Source: Pestalotiopsis fici W106-1 | Lineage: Eukaryota > Ascomycota > Sordariomycetes > Amphisphaeriales > Sporocadaceae | Direction: 5' to 3' | Assembly: GCF_000516985.1 (NCBI RefSeq) | Contig: NW_006917091.1 | Span: forward strand, 4,051,022 to 4,115,021 | Length of the DNA: 64,000 bases | Part shown: piece by piece, positions 34,607 to 46,307 of the stretch | Numbering within the stretch: the stretch's first letter is position 1 | Layout of the letters: each line of letters begins with the position of its first letter | Notes under the pieces: generated by a model | Databases searched by the model: none | What the model was told of the DNA's origin: nothing | What the model saw: the letters and a program-made list of their open reading frames with translations, nothing else | Made by a program: the position numbers and the translations under genes

Positions 34607-35017
34607 TCGTTGACGGATATTATATGGGCATATTGGTTTCATGATAGGATAGATATAATCTTCTTGGGGCAATCTGGATGGGAATTGGGAATTGGCCGGC
34701 TAGATTGCATCCTTTCTCGGATCCGCTCCCCTTGGCCGATGATGGATTACGGGCCAGGTATATATTATGAGCAGATGACGACAATGTTGGTTCTGGATAC
34801 CCTGCTGTTTAAAAAATTATGGTTACGAATATAGAAAAGTTGCATCATTTTTGAAGACCATGTGTTAAAAAGTGCATCACACAATCAGGGTAAACATGAC
34901 GCAAGTAAAGCGTGCCGAGGAAGAGGCAGGAAACAAATGCATCATTGAAGTAGAAAGTCTATCGGTTTGGGTATACAGGAGTTGAGCAGTGCTCAAGATT
35001 GCATGTCATGTGATCGT
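34607..35017. other. convergent intergenic spacer
   Basis: 3' flanks of the SR-rich gene (+) and the disordered-protein gene (-). No gene seen. Confidence 0.6.
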
Positions 35018-36277
35018 TCAGTTCTTTTTCCGTCTTCTTCCGCCTCCGCTGCCACCAACAGGTTTCCGCTTGGTAGGAGAAGATCGCTTGCTTTTTTGTC
35101 TCTCGCGTTCTGGAGATGGCGATGCTTCCTCAACGACTATGGCAGCATCTGGAGTCCTGGTACGAGACCTGGTGATATGCGCACCATTGCCGAGATCGTC
35201 GCTTGTCGTATCGCCGTCACCCCCTGAACTAGTCTCGCTACCAGGTGTGCCTCGAGTTGCAACTGGAACAGGTCCGCGAGGCCCGTGACCATATGCGCCT
35301 TGAGAACCCATCCAGAATTGTCTGGCGGCTGCAGCGCCAGACGGAATAGGTGGTGCGCGCGGTCCGGATGTCTGGTAGGCAAATGGATCTCGGACATCTC
35401 TAGATTCGCGAGAAGAAGATGAAGCAGGGCGCCATTCAACGTCATCTGGGTACGGAAGGTGAGATGACGATGATCGCGTAGATGACCCTGACACCTGCCG
35501 TTGAGTCGGAGGCGTATTGACATAATTGTACTCAAACGGCGATGAATTCCCAGACTGACGATGTGAAGATGAAGTTGCAGATCGAGGTCGTGTCCGCGGG
35601 CCATTCGAGGGAGGGAAAAGCCCCATTGGCGGGGCGCGTCCTTGATTACTGTTTGCTGTAGCTGGAGATGGGTGTCGTGGAAGAGTGTCATCTGATCTTG
35701 CGGCGCTCGATCTCGTGTTATGTGAAGGTGGCGCATCGAATTGTGAAAGCGGAACAGCAATTCGTGGTTCTTTTCTCCGCCGCTTGTCGCTTCCGCCAGA
35801 AGTTTGTCGTTGTCTAGCTTTTGCTTCCTGTTCAAGTCGCTTTCGTCTGCGCTCGAGTGCCCTAAGTTCTTCTTTGCTCAACTTGACGTCTTGCTTGCCC
35901 TTCTCCTGAGCCCTCCGTATTCTAGAAAGGGCTGATTGCACCAGAGCATTATCCAGCTCCAACGTAGCGGGATCGTCGACCTCGCTGTCTTGGTCAGAGC
36001 TCGCCTCTGTATCCTCCTCCGTAGACTCGTCCCCTTCACTGTGTGCATATACTCTCCGTTGTCGTCCGTCTCTACCCAAATCGACCCCGGTAAATCGTAA
36101 GGGATCACTGGCAAACCGTCTGTTGCCAGATCGCGCCAGGTCGGCGCCTTGTGTATCCGTATCATCACTGTCCACCTCCTCCACCACTCTTTGCCCCGAA
36201 ACCCAATACTCGTGTACCCCCTCTTGAGGCGTCCAATTTCTCCGCTCACGCCTCGATGGTCTTCCCCACTGGGGCAC
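35018..36277 (-). CDS. Disordered, Arg/Ser/Asp-rich protein; 5' end unresolved (no ATG)
   Basis: A long open frame with clear coding character: acidic block (EGDESTEEDTEASSDQDSEVDD), charged helix (EKGKQDVKLSKEELRALERR), then Ser/Pro/Arg-rich disorder ending in a basic tail GGSGGGRRRKKN, likely nuclear. The first codon shown (36277) is GTG; the first ATG in this frame lies only about 217 codons downstream. The frame stays open upstream to a TGA at 36329-36331 and reads GRPRAPKH just before the GTG, so the true start must be in an upstream exon that overlaps or lies beyond the PRA1 coding region, or be non-AUG. PRA1 ends at 36304 on the same strand, only 26 bp away. I do not recognise a domain. 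Confidence 0.6.
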   Translation of the reverse strand: MPQWGRPSRRERRNWTPQEGVHEYWVSGQRVVEEVDSDDTDTQGADLARSGNRRFASDPLRFTGVDLGRDGRQRRVYAHSEGDESTEEDTEASSDQDSEVDDPATLELDNALVQSALSRIRRAQEKGKQDVKLSKEELRALERRRKRLEQEAKARQRQTSGGSDKRRRKEPRIAVPLSQFDAPPSHNTRSSAARSDDTLPRHPSPATANSNQGRAPPMGLFPPSNGPRTRPRSATSSSHRQSGNSSPFEYNYVNTPPTQRQVSGSSTRSSSSHLPYPDDVEWRPASSSSRESRDVRDPFAYQTSGPRAPPIPSGAAAARQFWMGSQGAYGHGPRGPVPVATRGTPGSETSSGGDGDTTSDDLGNGAHITRSRTRTPDAAIVVEEASPSPERERQKSKRSSPTKRKPVGGSGGGRRRKKN

Positions 36278-36303
36278 ATGTTTGGGAGCTCGCGGCCGAC
36301 CAC

Positions 36304-36834
36304 CTAGACCGCCTCCCCAGAAAAAGCCTCATCGATAGGCTTGTCCATAAGTGCGGCGTGTCCAATAATGACAACACCGCTAGCACCAAGCAACCAAAGA
36401 ACCGTGCTGAAAGTCGGGGCAATGAGACCAAGGATGGCAACAGTGACAAACAGACCGGTGTAGAGCTGCGAGGAAGTAGCACGGAAGGTTCCGATGACAA
36501 GATCCTGACCATTCAGACGCCCAAGAATCCACAGACCAGCAAAGAGCAGGACGATGTCGAACAACAGGAGCGGGCTCGTGACCAGGGCGTAGATGCTGAG
36601 AACAAAGAAGACAACCATGTAGTTGCTGGAGAATTGGCCCAGGTTGTAGTTGACTCGCGACTGCATCTCAGAGAAGTTGGCAGGCTTGGACAGACGCTTG
36701 AAGTCGAGGAACTCGCCGACAGGGCGGAGGTTCGAGAATCTGCTGGACAGGGAGGTGTTGCGGAAGCCATCGAACCGGTCGCCAATGTTGAGACGCGACG
36801 TCAAGGCGTCGAGAGGAATCTGAATGCGAGCCAT
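36304..36834 (-). CDS. PRA1 family (prenylated Rab acceptor) protein
   Basis: Intronless, 176 aa. N-terminal cytosolic part with IPLDALTSRL and the conserved LRPVGEFLDFKRLSKPANFSEMQ region, then the PRA1 domain: RVNYNLGQFSSNYMVVF and two pairs of hydrophobic segments separated by a short polar loop (GRLNGQDLVIG), ending in GHAALMDKPIDEAF. Family members (yeast Yip3) sit in Golgi/ER membranes, bind prenylated Rab GTPases and help release them from GDI during vesicle traffic. Length and termini fit the family. Start ATG 36834 is unambiguous. The stop lies 26 bp before the next long frame on the same strand. Confidence 0.95.
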   Translation of the reverse strand: MARIQIPLDALTSRLNIGDRFDGFRNTSLSSRFSNLRPVGEFLDFKRLSKPANFSEMQSRVNYNLGQFSSNYMVVFFVLSIYALVTSPLLLFDIVLLFAGLWILGRLNGQDLVIGTFRATSSQLYTGLFVTVAILGLIAPTFSTVLWLLGASGVVIIGHAALMDKPIDEAFSGEAV

Positions 36835-38656
36835 TGTGATGTAATGTTATAAATTGGGCGTGATCTAGGGAATCAAAAATATTGGTTGTTGCAGACAAGG
36901 ACCACGGAAGATATGACAATGGCGACGCCGCGTAAACAGATTTGTATGATGCAGGAGGTCGAAAGTCTTGTGAGAGTCGAGTGAATGGTGTCTGAAGGAG
37001 GGATGCTCTCGTAGTCTTGACAGACCCAAGTATTCGGGATGGAGACTCTGTGTCGTTGAAGGGAGAGAGAAAGATTATCTGTCAACAAGCTTCAAAATTA
37101 GAAAACGTTGCGCTGCGCCTTGGGATGGGCAAAAATTTTGAGAAGTTGCAGCCAAAAAAGCCACGGTGCCAGGCCAGAGAAAGGGGGCTGCTGCTACTAG
37201 CTTACGAATGGCGCTTTCTTATTAGAAGGACACTTCCACTCGTGTACCTACTACGCAAGCTGGAAAGGGGGGTGTCAGATTAGGTCACTAAAATTGAGCG
37301 ACGTAATGAATGCAATTCAGGTAAATGTGTGAATGAATGAAAGACTTTTGTGCGTATGCTCTGGTGCAGGGCTTGAATAGCAGCTGGCTGTACTGGTCAA
37401 GGTTGAAGATGGTTGACTAGTGATCTCGCGATAACAGGTTGCTTTGCTCTTGTCCTTTCCTCTTGGCTGCTGGGGGACCAAAAAAAAAAATCCATAGTGC
37501 AAATACTCACGTTTCAATCGCTTTGGAGCCCCGGGCCCCAAGGGGTCGGCACAGTGGAAACGGGTGCGCTAGCAGACCCCTGACCGTGCTGGAATTTACT
37601 GTTTGCGCTGTGGTGGCTTAGGGATGAATAGGTAGGTATGAAAGACACAGACAGACAAATTCCGCCTGTGCTTCCTCCTTCCTAGATGGTGTTTCCTATG
37701 CCTCCCTCAGCGACCGAAACGAGACGAGCTGAGGTGGAAAAGGCGATGTAAGAGAGAAGAGAGGGAAGGAAACTAGGTCACGACTCTCGAAAAGAATTTT
37801 CTTTCTTTCTATCTACTATCTTGCCCCTGTTGAAGCTAGGTAAGGTAGCGCTCCTGCGAGCTCAGCGGTTTCCTTGGAAGCTGCAGTGCCCTTCTCTTCT
37901 ACGCAAGGACAAAGGCTGTCAGCATCGAACAAGTCACCGCCCTAAGGTGCAGTAGCAGCAAGCCAGATCATCATCCAAGATGCGGGCGGGAGTTCGGCAT
38001 AGCTCGGGTAGGCAGACAGCACTGTAGCAAAGCAAAGACATGCATGCCCAACGCCACCAGAAGACTGAATAACTGGACAAGCTGGACCAGTGAGCGTTTA
38101 CTGGAGTAGAGTAGCGTTCAACGCCTCATTGATTTCAAGGTTGCTACCTTGGTTTACGCTGCCCATCTGCCGGCCAAATCCTATTTGCTGGCAATTTCCA
38201 TAGCATGAGACAGACACAGTGAGAACTGCCCAACTTGAGGCGGTGGTGAGTCTCCTCAAAGCCCTGCTTTTCTAATCTCTTTGTCCTATTTGGTCTAACA
38301 TTTACGAGACTCTCCAGTCTATCGGGGTACTTACCAGCATGTGTCTCTCTGATTGAACAGTCCTATGCCCTCTGCCATTGGCAGACAGCCATGTGTTCGA
38401 TATAGTGGACCAGAAGTACGAAGTATGTAACCTAAGTACATAGACGCACATTAGCTTGAGGGGTGCTACACCATCTCCGCTGCTGAAAGAAAGCATGATG
38501 TTTATCCTGCACGGCAATGTTTGATAACACTCCACACAGACTAAGATTTGTTGCCAAAAATCAATTCATCACTCTCGCGGTGTGTTGTTTACACATATCA
38601 CAATGTACACCTAAAAATGAGACATGGCTCCTCCTGTTCAGGACACGAAAGTTCGG
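36835..38656. other. 1.8 kb intergenic region
   Basis: PRA1 promoter side and 3' flank of the methyltransferase. Contains an A10 run at 37481-37490 and TACCTA/TAGGTA motifs. No gene supported. Confidence 0.55.
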
Positions 38657-39786
38657 TCAAGGCTTCTCCAGTACAATAAGCGCATATCTGAAGGTTCCAT
38701 TTGCAAACCCCCTTCTCATGGCTCGAAAGGCCTGAAGAAATGCCAGACCATCCCGTCCCCAAGACAGTGCAAAAGCCCATAGCGAGGGCGAAGCGACTAG
38801 AGACCACGATATATCCCTTCATTATGTCAGCATATCTCGCCAAGTCTCTTGAATGTCAAGTCAAATAATGCTGAATGAAGAAGTGTAAACTCACCAAGTC
38901 TTTGCCACATTCTTACTTATATCAACTGGTCCTTTGAATACTCTGAAGCCCGCCTTTTCTGCCATCTTAACGTATTCGTCAGCAGTGCACATGGGCGGTA
39001 AAAGCATTCCATCTTCGATTGGCTTTATATCTGCCTTATCCTGCTCTTGGCTCAAATTTGGGGCCTTGAACCAGTCGGCAATGACGAGGCGAGATGATTT
39101 CCCACTTGCAAGCAGAGCAAATGAAGATTCGAAGAACAACGGTTTGTTGGGGAAATGGGAAAGAGCCTCGGAAATCCAGACACAATTGAATCCGTCGCTT
39201 GGCTTGTCTCCGGTAGTTTTGAAGTATTGCAGCATCGTCTCTGCATCCAATTCGACAAAACGAACACTGCCTGGGGGCAGTCGTATAGTCGCACCAGACG
39301 GGTCTGTATGTTCGGTACTTGAGGTTTCAGCAAGTGACAATCGCTTTGCCATTTCAACTTGTTTGCCGCTTATTGTGAGACCAGTCACGTTGCAAGCCCG
39401 CTCTCTCGCCAGATACCGAGACGTGCCTCCAATACCACATCCCACGTCAAGCACGTAGCTTGATGTCGGCAGTGCGGACAGCTCGAGGAGATACTCGATG
39501 AGGTTGACCTGTGCCTGCTCTTTGGTCTCATTTGGTGACTTCCAGTATCCGTGATGAATGTGCTGGCCCCTGATTGTTGTTAGTGATCATGTCTGAAGAT
39601 CACAGACAAAGAAGTATGACATGGCAAGTACCAGAGAGAGTAGTAGTAGTCGGATGCGACATTATAGTGCAACTGAATTCTTTCCTTTAGGGATGCAAAG
39701 GAAGCATGAGCCTGATAACCAGGAACGTTATGCTGATCGCCAGGATGAGAGTTGCTCTCGCCGTTTACTGGAGTTGGGCTAGACAT
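38657..39786 (-). CDS. SAM-dependent methyltransferase, gamma-tocopherol / sterol C-methyltransferase-like
   Basis: Exons 39786-39632, 39569-38895 and 38816-38657 (introns 62 and 78 nt), 329 aa. Without the last intron the protein would stop at AKTW. The splice GTGAGT ... GCTGAC ... AAG at 38894/38817 restores WDISWSLVASPSLW and the family-like end AFRAMRRGFANGTFRYAL. The Rossmann core has motif I LDVGCGIGGTSRYLA, preceded by GQHIHHGYWKSPNETKEQAQ, as in plant and fungal tocopherol- and alkaloid-methyltransferase relatives. The substrate is unknown; fungi do not make tocopherol, so a sterol, quinone or amine acceptor is possible. Divergent from the thioredoxin-PITH gene. Confidence 0.9.
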
Positions 39787-40329
39787 TTTAGACTGAAACT
39801 GAGTTCTCCTACTTGAGACTGACTCCTTACGGTTGGGGTAGAGTTGCGAGCATTATTTATTCAGAAACGGGTGAACCTCTCTTGGAGTAGCTTGGTTGGA
39901 GATAGTACCTGTGTACTGCCAAAGATCTAATGCATCGGACCGGTCCATCATGCAGGGCGTCTTGCTATCACATCAGTGTGGGAAGACGGGAAACAGAATA
40001 TAAAATAATTCCTTCTATACTATCTATCTACTCTAGAGGAATAATGGGAAAGATTCTCATCATCTGTCAAAATCACATACACCATTGTCTGGATTACAGT
40101 GATTTGGCACACCTTCCAAAGCTTGACACCACTTGTGATAAGATGTCATCGCGGGGCAACTGGAAAGAACATGCGCTAAGCCAACTACGGTCAAGGCTAG
40201 TTTGTGCCTGACAGGGATCGCCCAAAAGTCGAAAGCGACATCATCCTTCTGTTGCCTTCTGGAGAGGCTCCCAAGCTCAGAAGTCGCCCATCTTGTGCTC
40301 ACAGCATCACCAAACCTCGCGCCGCCAAG
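39787..40329. other. shared divergent promoter (543 bp)
   Basis: Lies between the methyltransferase (-) and thioredoxin-PITH (+) starts. No other gene. Confidence 0.65.
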
Positions 40330-41699
40330 ATGTCAAAAACTGTCGAGATCCAATCGCCTGAGCAGTTCAGTGAAGTGCTCAGCAAGTCACGCATTGTTGT
40401 CGCCGACTGTAAGTTTATGCTACTACTTCTTTGCTCTGTTCACCAAATACCCCGCCGCCGCCCTCTTGTCTGGGTATGCAAGTATCAGTGGCCGGTGATC
40501 AGAACGCATCAACTCGTCGGGTCGTTACCGCCGGTGCTCGTGTGTCAAGACTTCAATGGACTAGTATATTGGGCTCTAAAGCTATCTATGAATTATGGAA
40601 ATCCGCTGTTTGACGCGGAAAGAAGAAACCACGACCTCTTTGCTCTGACCCGATCAGAGCATCTTGCAACGACATTCACCGATTGAACATTCCGCTGACA
40701 AATCCACCACAGTTTATGCGAACTGGTGCGGCCCTTGCAAGTCCATCGCTCCTTTCTACGAGCAGCTATCTCAGCAACTTTCGAGACCGAACATTGCGAC
40801 TTTCACAAAGATCAACACAGAAGGCGACAGAGCCAAGGAAATCGCAAAAGCTTACGCTGTCACGAGCCTTCCCACGTTTATCATCTTTCGCGATGGCAAC
40901 AAAGTAGAGCAGGTCAAGGGTGCCGACCCGAACAGACTCAAGTCCATACTGGAGAAGCTCGCAAACGAGATAGAGACTGCTGGTGAGGCAGGCAGCAGCA
41001 GCAGCAGCAGCAGTGGCAATGGAGGCATGACTTGGTTAGGTGCCGATCTTCCTCGAGGATACTCGGACATTTCCGACATCATCGACATCCGCGGCCTCGA
41101 GCTCTTGAATGCTGATTCGAACGAGTTCTCTGTTCGAACTCTGTTCAACAAGCCGAAGCCTTCCTCGTTGGAGAAGAGCTCCTCTGAGAATAAGGACTGG
41201 GTAGAGAGTGATACTGATGAACAGCTATTGCTCTTCACTCCCTTCAACTCGGCCGTCAAGTTGCACACTATCCAGGTATACAAGATACTCCCCTAAATTT
41301 TTGAAGTGTGATTGCATGTGACTAACACGGAAGCGCTAGATCACTTCACTTCCACCACAGGCTGGCGAGGATGATGACGAGGATGAGATACCCATGAGAC
41401 CCAAGACAATCAAGTTGTTCACCAATCGTCCCCACAACCTCGGCTTTGACGAAGCCGATGACATTCAGCCTACCCAGGAGATCGAGATTGGAGAGGACGA
41501 CTGGAACGAGAAGGGCACCGCCTCCATCAGCCTACGCTTTGTGCGATTCCAGAACATTACCAGCCTTGTCCTTTTCGTCGTCGACGGCGACGGCGATGGC
41601 GAGAAGGTGCGACTGGACCGCGTGAGATTGATCGGAGAAAGCGGCGAGAAGCGAGAGATGGGCAAGCTGGAGAAGATTGGAGACGAACCCGGCGAGTAG
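40330..41699 (+). CDS. Thioredoxin-like protein with C-terminal PITH domain (TXNL1-type)
   Basis: ATG 40330 has a strong context (GCCGCCAAGATG). Exons 40330-40408, 40713-41275 and 41340-41699; introns 304 and 64 nt; 333 aa. Splicing of the long first intron yields VVADFYANWCGPCKS with the redox CGPC. The thioredoxin domain spans about residues 1-108 (SLPTFIIFRDG with the cis-Pro). A Ser/Gly linker (SSSSSSSGNGG) leads to the PITH domain, about 145-333, with GYSDISDIIDIRGLELLN and HTIQITSLPP, the usual proteasome-interacting module. Mammalian TXNL1 binds the 19S proteasome through PITH and reduces substrates there. Acidic EDDDEDEIP loop as in homologues. The first intron is by far the longest found in this window. 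Confidence 0.94.
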
Positions 41700-44600
41700 A
41701 AGGCTACGTACAAGGCGAACGGAGAAGTTGCCGGTTACGTGTTATGCCGCCTGCCGCGGTTGCAGTCTCACCTTAGTTAGTCTTGTTATGAGGGGCTATA
41801 ACGATATCAAGTCGCAGCCTCTATACCCTCTAATGCAAGCACGATAAAGCACTTTTTTGAAGAATTTTCGTCTTTGCAGTGAGTATTAATTGAGAAGGCT
41901 GGAGGCTGGAGGGCGAGATTCAGCTGCTGTTCAACGATACCCACCCATAACGCCAGCTTGCCAGCGACGGATGCGATGGCAGCGCATGCCGAAAGCAAAT
42001 GCACTGCAACTTGTATCCGCAGACTGACAGGACGGCGGACCAATCCTTCGGCTCCGGCAGCATGTCAAAGGAAGCAGTATCATATTGACAAAGTTGACAG
42101 AGCAGGCTCATTGGCTGCGCTCAGAACGCAGGCAAGGTCAAGAGCTGACGACTTCATGTCACAATCCTTGCGAGCGCTGCAGTAGACTGCATATCACCAG
42201 GAATGCGCTCGCACACCATCATGGGGATCTCACATTGGATCTGATGGGAACAATATGGGGAGAGAAAAATTCTACGAGCTCTGACAGTCATGAAACTGGC
42301 AAGTCAATCCGAAGCCTCGTGGGGATAAGACACCATGCAACGTCAAAGAGTCAGCCAGGTCATCGGGATCTACACGTGTACTATGAAAAACCTGACCCCA
42401 GCAAGAGTTATAGTTGACGAGAGAAATGTCAAAGCGACAAAAGAGGCCTGCATACAGCCAGAAGATGCCGTTTGATCTTGCCTGACTCGTAGCTGGCATA
42501 CCAGACAAGAAGCCAGGGCCAGACTGCACGAGCGGCAGAGAAAAACAAAACAGATTGAGTATTTTTATAATGTCCGATACTCCCACCGCGGCTCTTGGAG
42601 CAGCTTCCGTGAGGAAACCGCAAGACCAAGAGACGACGCTGGAGCGGGAGGTAGCGATTGCAATTGGGTTGTTCTGTGGCAAGACTGACGCACTGTGAAA
42701 TATCCGTGGAAATTTCCGGTGAAGGAAGTCGGATCAGAGCAAAAGGGGAAACAATCTGAGTCTATGCCAGCCGCACAACCCAAAAAAGGGAAAAAAAGAG
42801 AAGCCTTTGATGGCATCTGAAATTTTTTGGCTCGAATTTAAAGGGCTTGCTGCTGGGAGCTTGCCCCACATTTACTGGCTAGGTAATAAGCTTCCCTGGA
42901 TACATAAGTACCTGGGTAGGTAACAGATGGCGGGGAGGACGCCCCCAGAGGCCTTTGCAACCAACTGCCCGCCCAGCAGCAGCGGTGGGGCCGGCGTCCG
43001 GCGAAACTCGAGTCCTTCCTGCGGTCTGCCAGCGATAGATTGAAATCCCCCACTTCGTTGGTAGGCAAGATACTATAATCGATAAGCTAATAGCACTGGC
43101 AATCTAGGGCCAAGCCACCTGAATCAACGCGGGGCTGGCGGTGCCGGATTGTAGAGAAAGCTGGAAGAGGAGGTATGAATGCCACCTTGTAATGGGCGGC
43201 GATATCTATGCGAAATCCATGGCTTCTCAAGTATGTTGGCCGTACTATACTTGAGCTGAATGAATCCCACCTCAGCTTGAGAAAGAACCAATGCGCAGAG
43301 CACTCTTGAGTAAGAGGAGGGAGGCATGTACTGCACGGTTCTCTGCCATCAGACGGGACTTATGCAAGGACTCAAACAGATACTCTCTGTGTGTATTACG
43401 CATCTACAGTTGGTGCGAACGGTTCGTGCTGGAACAAAACTGCCGCCCTTGGCCTCTCGGGCTCGTCCAATTCCTGCAAAGTCTACGATTGCTTCAGCGC
43501 AGGGATCCCTCTTCGTCCGTTCTACCATCCCATCCGTACCGTTCGTCCCATTTTCATCCTAGGTTGATATGTCTGTTCGGCTTAAACAGTGATGAGTAGA
43601 CAGGGTCCAGACCAGATACCATGGCCCTGTCTCTTCTCAAATCGTCCATGATCGTCCTTTCAGCATGTTCCCCGTGAGGTGAGGGGGATTACATCAAGCT
43701 TGTGCATACCAAGAACGCTCGTCGGACCACTACAATCTATTTTCACAGCCACTTTTTTCCAACAAACCACCACATCCGGCCTCTCACAGTCCTGACTTCC
43801 TTGTCGTGCCTTTGAATGGACTCTGGCCATGGGGAACTTGCCCCTTCGCTTCTGTAACGTCACGCCGCAGCAGCTAGCTGGTAAGACCTCTCAAACCACA
43901 AGCCCCGTCGTGGCTGCTACTAAGCTGCGTGCACCGTAAAACCGAGCCGGGACCGATAGGCCACATAACTTTCTTTACTCCCCTCGAGGTCTCGACTCCC
44001 TGGTCCGTCGAGAGTCAGCTGTTCAGCCCGCCGCGTTGCCAGTGGTCTGCTAGCGGACGGCACTGTCATGAAAGACTGCGCGCGTGCCGAGTTGCAGAGC
44101 AGGGATGGATTTCCGTCCAAAACCCGTTCCAAGCGCGGTAAGAAACTATTGGACTGGGTGTGCAGCATTCAATACGGGGCTACCCTATATAATCCATTTA
44201 TAGCCTGCATCATACTGTCGCATACATACCATAACACACTACTCCGTATATACATTACACACGACTATGACTAGCATGACCACCTACTATTACCTAGTAG
44301 TCAACACTAGTAGTGTACAAAGTTAGTAGTGTACTATGTAACAGACAGGGCCCCTCCCTCACCACTTTTTACATAGAGTCTTACACTACCGTATCTACAT
44401 TATTACCTTGCCTCCCCTACCAACACAACGCCCAACGCATCCTATCGGCGAACGGGGGCCCGCCTCCTGGGTAAGGATCGTTTTGAATCTTATTACTTTG
44501 CATCCTTGACCCTTGTCTTCCACGTTCTTTGACCACCGCTTCGAAAAGTCTGTCATCCATCACATCAGCAGAGGACCTCCGTCTTGAAAGCCCGCCCGGC

Positions 44601-45380
44601 TCTCTGGGATACGTCAGCGCTCTGACCACGAGCCGTGTCACAATAGGCCGCTCCATGTCCGCATCTGGTAGCTTTCCGATCAAGGTTGGGTTTTCTCTAA
44701 TGGGTTTGCGCGGCCTCGACGGTCCCAGAAAAAAAATCATGTCCCGATTCTACGTAGGCTACTTGCCTTTTTTTTTCTTTTTCCCAATCATGCCCCCCAA
44801 CCCTATTTCTCGCTATATGATCCAATAGATTTATTCCTCTCAGTGGCTTGACAGCCGCACTCTTCCCGCCGGAAGCCGGCTCACTGCGTTTGTCTTGAAA
44901 AAAATACAATTATTATTACTACTAGTAGTAGTACGCTTGCTGTTGCTGCTACTACTTCCTTGTGCCCATCAACTCAACTCCTAGCCGATGCGTTTGCTTG
45001 ATCGTCAATGCCTTACATATGGCTTGAAACAAACACCTCCTGTACCGTACAACCAGTCTCCGCCGTCAATGCTCGGCCTATAATCGAGCTAGTCACTATA
45101 CCCTGTTTTAAGCTTTCTAACTCGAATCAAACCCGTTTCCCAATCCACCAAAAACTCGGTTCCAAAGCACGGCGCTCTAGTTCCCAGGGTCGGATGCCCA
45201 TCGAGTTGCCGGGCACCGGGTCCACCCCACAGAGAAGCCACGGGTACCCATGAATATATATATACACCTAGAGCCAACGTTATCGGGTTGCTAGAGTAGC
45301 AGAGAATAGACACACGAAACTTTTGAGTAGCAGGCTGCGAGTATATCTATTTTGCATCGTTGGGGGGAAAATAACTAGAA
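41700..45380. other. 3.7 kb region without a supported gene
   Basis: All frames are short or lack an ATG with protein-like sequence. Features seen are a direct repeat of AGTAGTGTAC at about 44309-44336, a TAG/TAC trinucleotide-rich stretch at 44911-44957, and a T/C-rich tract at 44765-44787. The right end is the upstream region of the 2EXR gene and may contain a long leader. Confidence 0.5.
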
Positions 45381-46307
45381 ATGATTGGCTCACCACAGAA
45401 TTTTCCTCAGTTCTCGAAACTGCCACTCGAGTTGAGAGATCAAATCTGGGGATATGCACTTCCCGAGCCAAGAGTATACGAGGTGCTGGATTCACCATGC
45501 TCCGCTCAGACACAGTCGACGCCTTCGAGCCGCCTCATGTTTGCAGACGTCCGCAACGAACCGCCGCCGGCCATTGCCAGAGTCTGCCGCGATGCGCGCC
45601 ACGCCGTGCTCCGGCGCTATCGACCGCTCGTGTTTGCCAGCACGGTCAAGCACATTGATCTCTCGCGCGACATTTTGCTCTTGGACTCGTATCTGCAGGT
45701 CAAGAGGCTGCTCAAGGTGGTCCGGCTGCTCAGCCAGGTGGAAGCCGTGCGGACCAAGGCCTGCCGCATCGCCTTGGGCACGTCGTGGGGCTTCTACACG
45801 GGACTGCACCTCCGGCTCTTTCACAAGACGGTCCAGACGAAGCGCAACATGTCGAAATTCATGGAACATATATCCAAGTTTCGGCGCTTGAAAACCATTA
45901 TACTAGTCGTCTACCAACGCTCTGCATTTAATTTGCGACTCAAAGACCCGGACCGCCAACCCTTGCCTTGGCGGCATTACGATTGGTATGAACCGTACCA
46001 CTTCAATTTCAACATCAACTTCAACTTTGACAACTACTTTCTCCGGCGGCCATATCAGAGCCGGCTCGTACGCTACGAGCCCGAGGTGGAAAAGGCTGAC
46101 AAGCCCGAGCCGACAAGCATGTGCCAGTCCAAGCAGCAGCAACAAGCCATCGATCCGCACCCTCGTGGTTATCAGGTTCACGACCTCAAAGATACTTTTG
46201 AGAACTGGATAAAGAAGCTGTCCGATGAGGGTACATTGGGAGATTTTGAGCCCCCGAGCTTGGAGACGGCTACGCTGACGTGGATCTACACGGGCGTTGG
46301 CTACTAA
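45381..46307 (+). CDS. 2EXR-domain protein
   Basis: Intronless, 308 aa. The N-terminal 2EXR signature is FPQFSKLPLELRDQIWGYAL, followed by PPPAIARVCRDARHAVLRRY and VKHIDLSRDILLLDSYLQ, the normal full domain. The rest is basic/aromatic with a peculiar Asn-Phe-Asn-rich stretch (YHFNFNINFNFDNYF) near residues 208-224 and a Gln run. The function of the family is unknown; such genes are numerous in fungal accessory genomes. Same family as the short protein at 23279, but not a recent copy. Confidence 0.88.
   Translation: MIGSPQNFPQFSKLPLELRDQIWGYALPEPRVYEVLDSPCSAQTQSTPSSRLMFADVRNEPPPAIARVCRDARHAVLRRYRPLVFASTVKHIDLSRDILLLDSYLQVKRLLKVVRLLSQVEAVRTKACRIALGTSWGFYTGLHLRLFHKTVQTKRNMSKFMEHISKFRRLKTIILVVYQRSAFNLRLKDPDRQPLPWRHYDWYEPYHFNFNINFNFDNYFLRRPYQSRLVRYEPEVEKADKPEPTSMCQSKQQQQAIDPHPRGYQVHDLKDTFENWIKKLSDEGTLGDFEPPSLETATLTWIYTGVGY

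Noticed and set aside
28934..39786. Secondary-metabolite cluster idea (P450, methyltransferase, later SDR and ADH)
   Set aside because: No backbone enzyme, and the genes are interleaved with housekeeping genes (ERJ5, PRA1, J-protein, TXNL-like).
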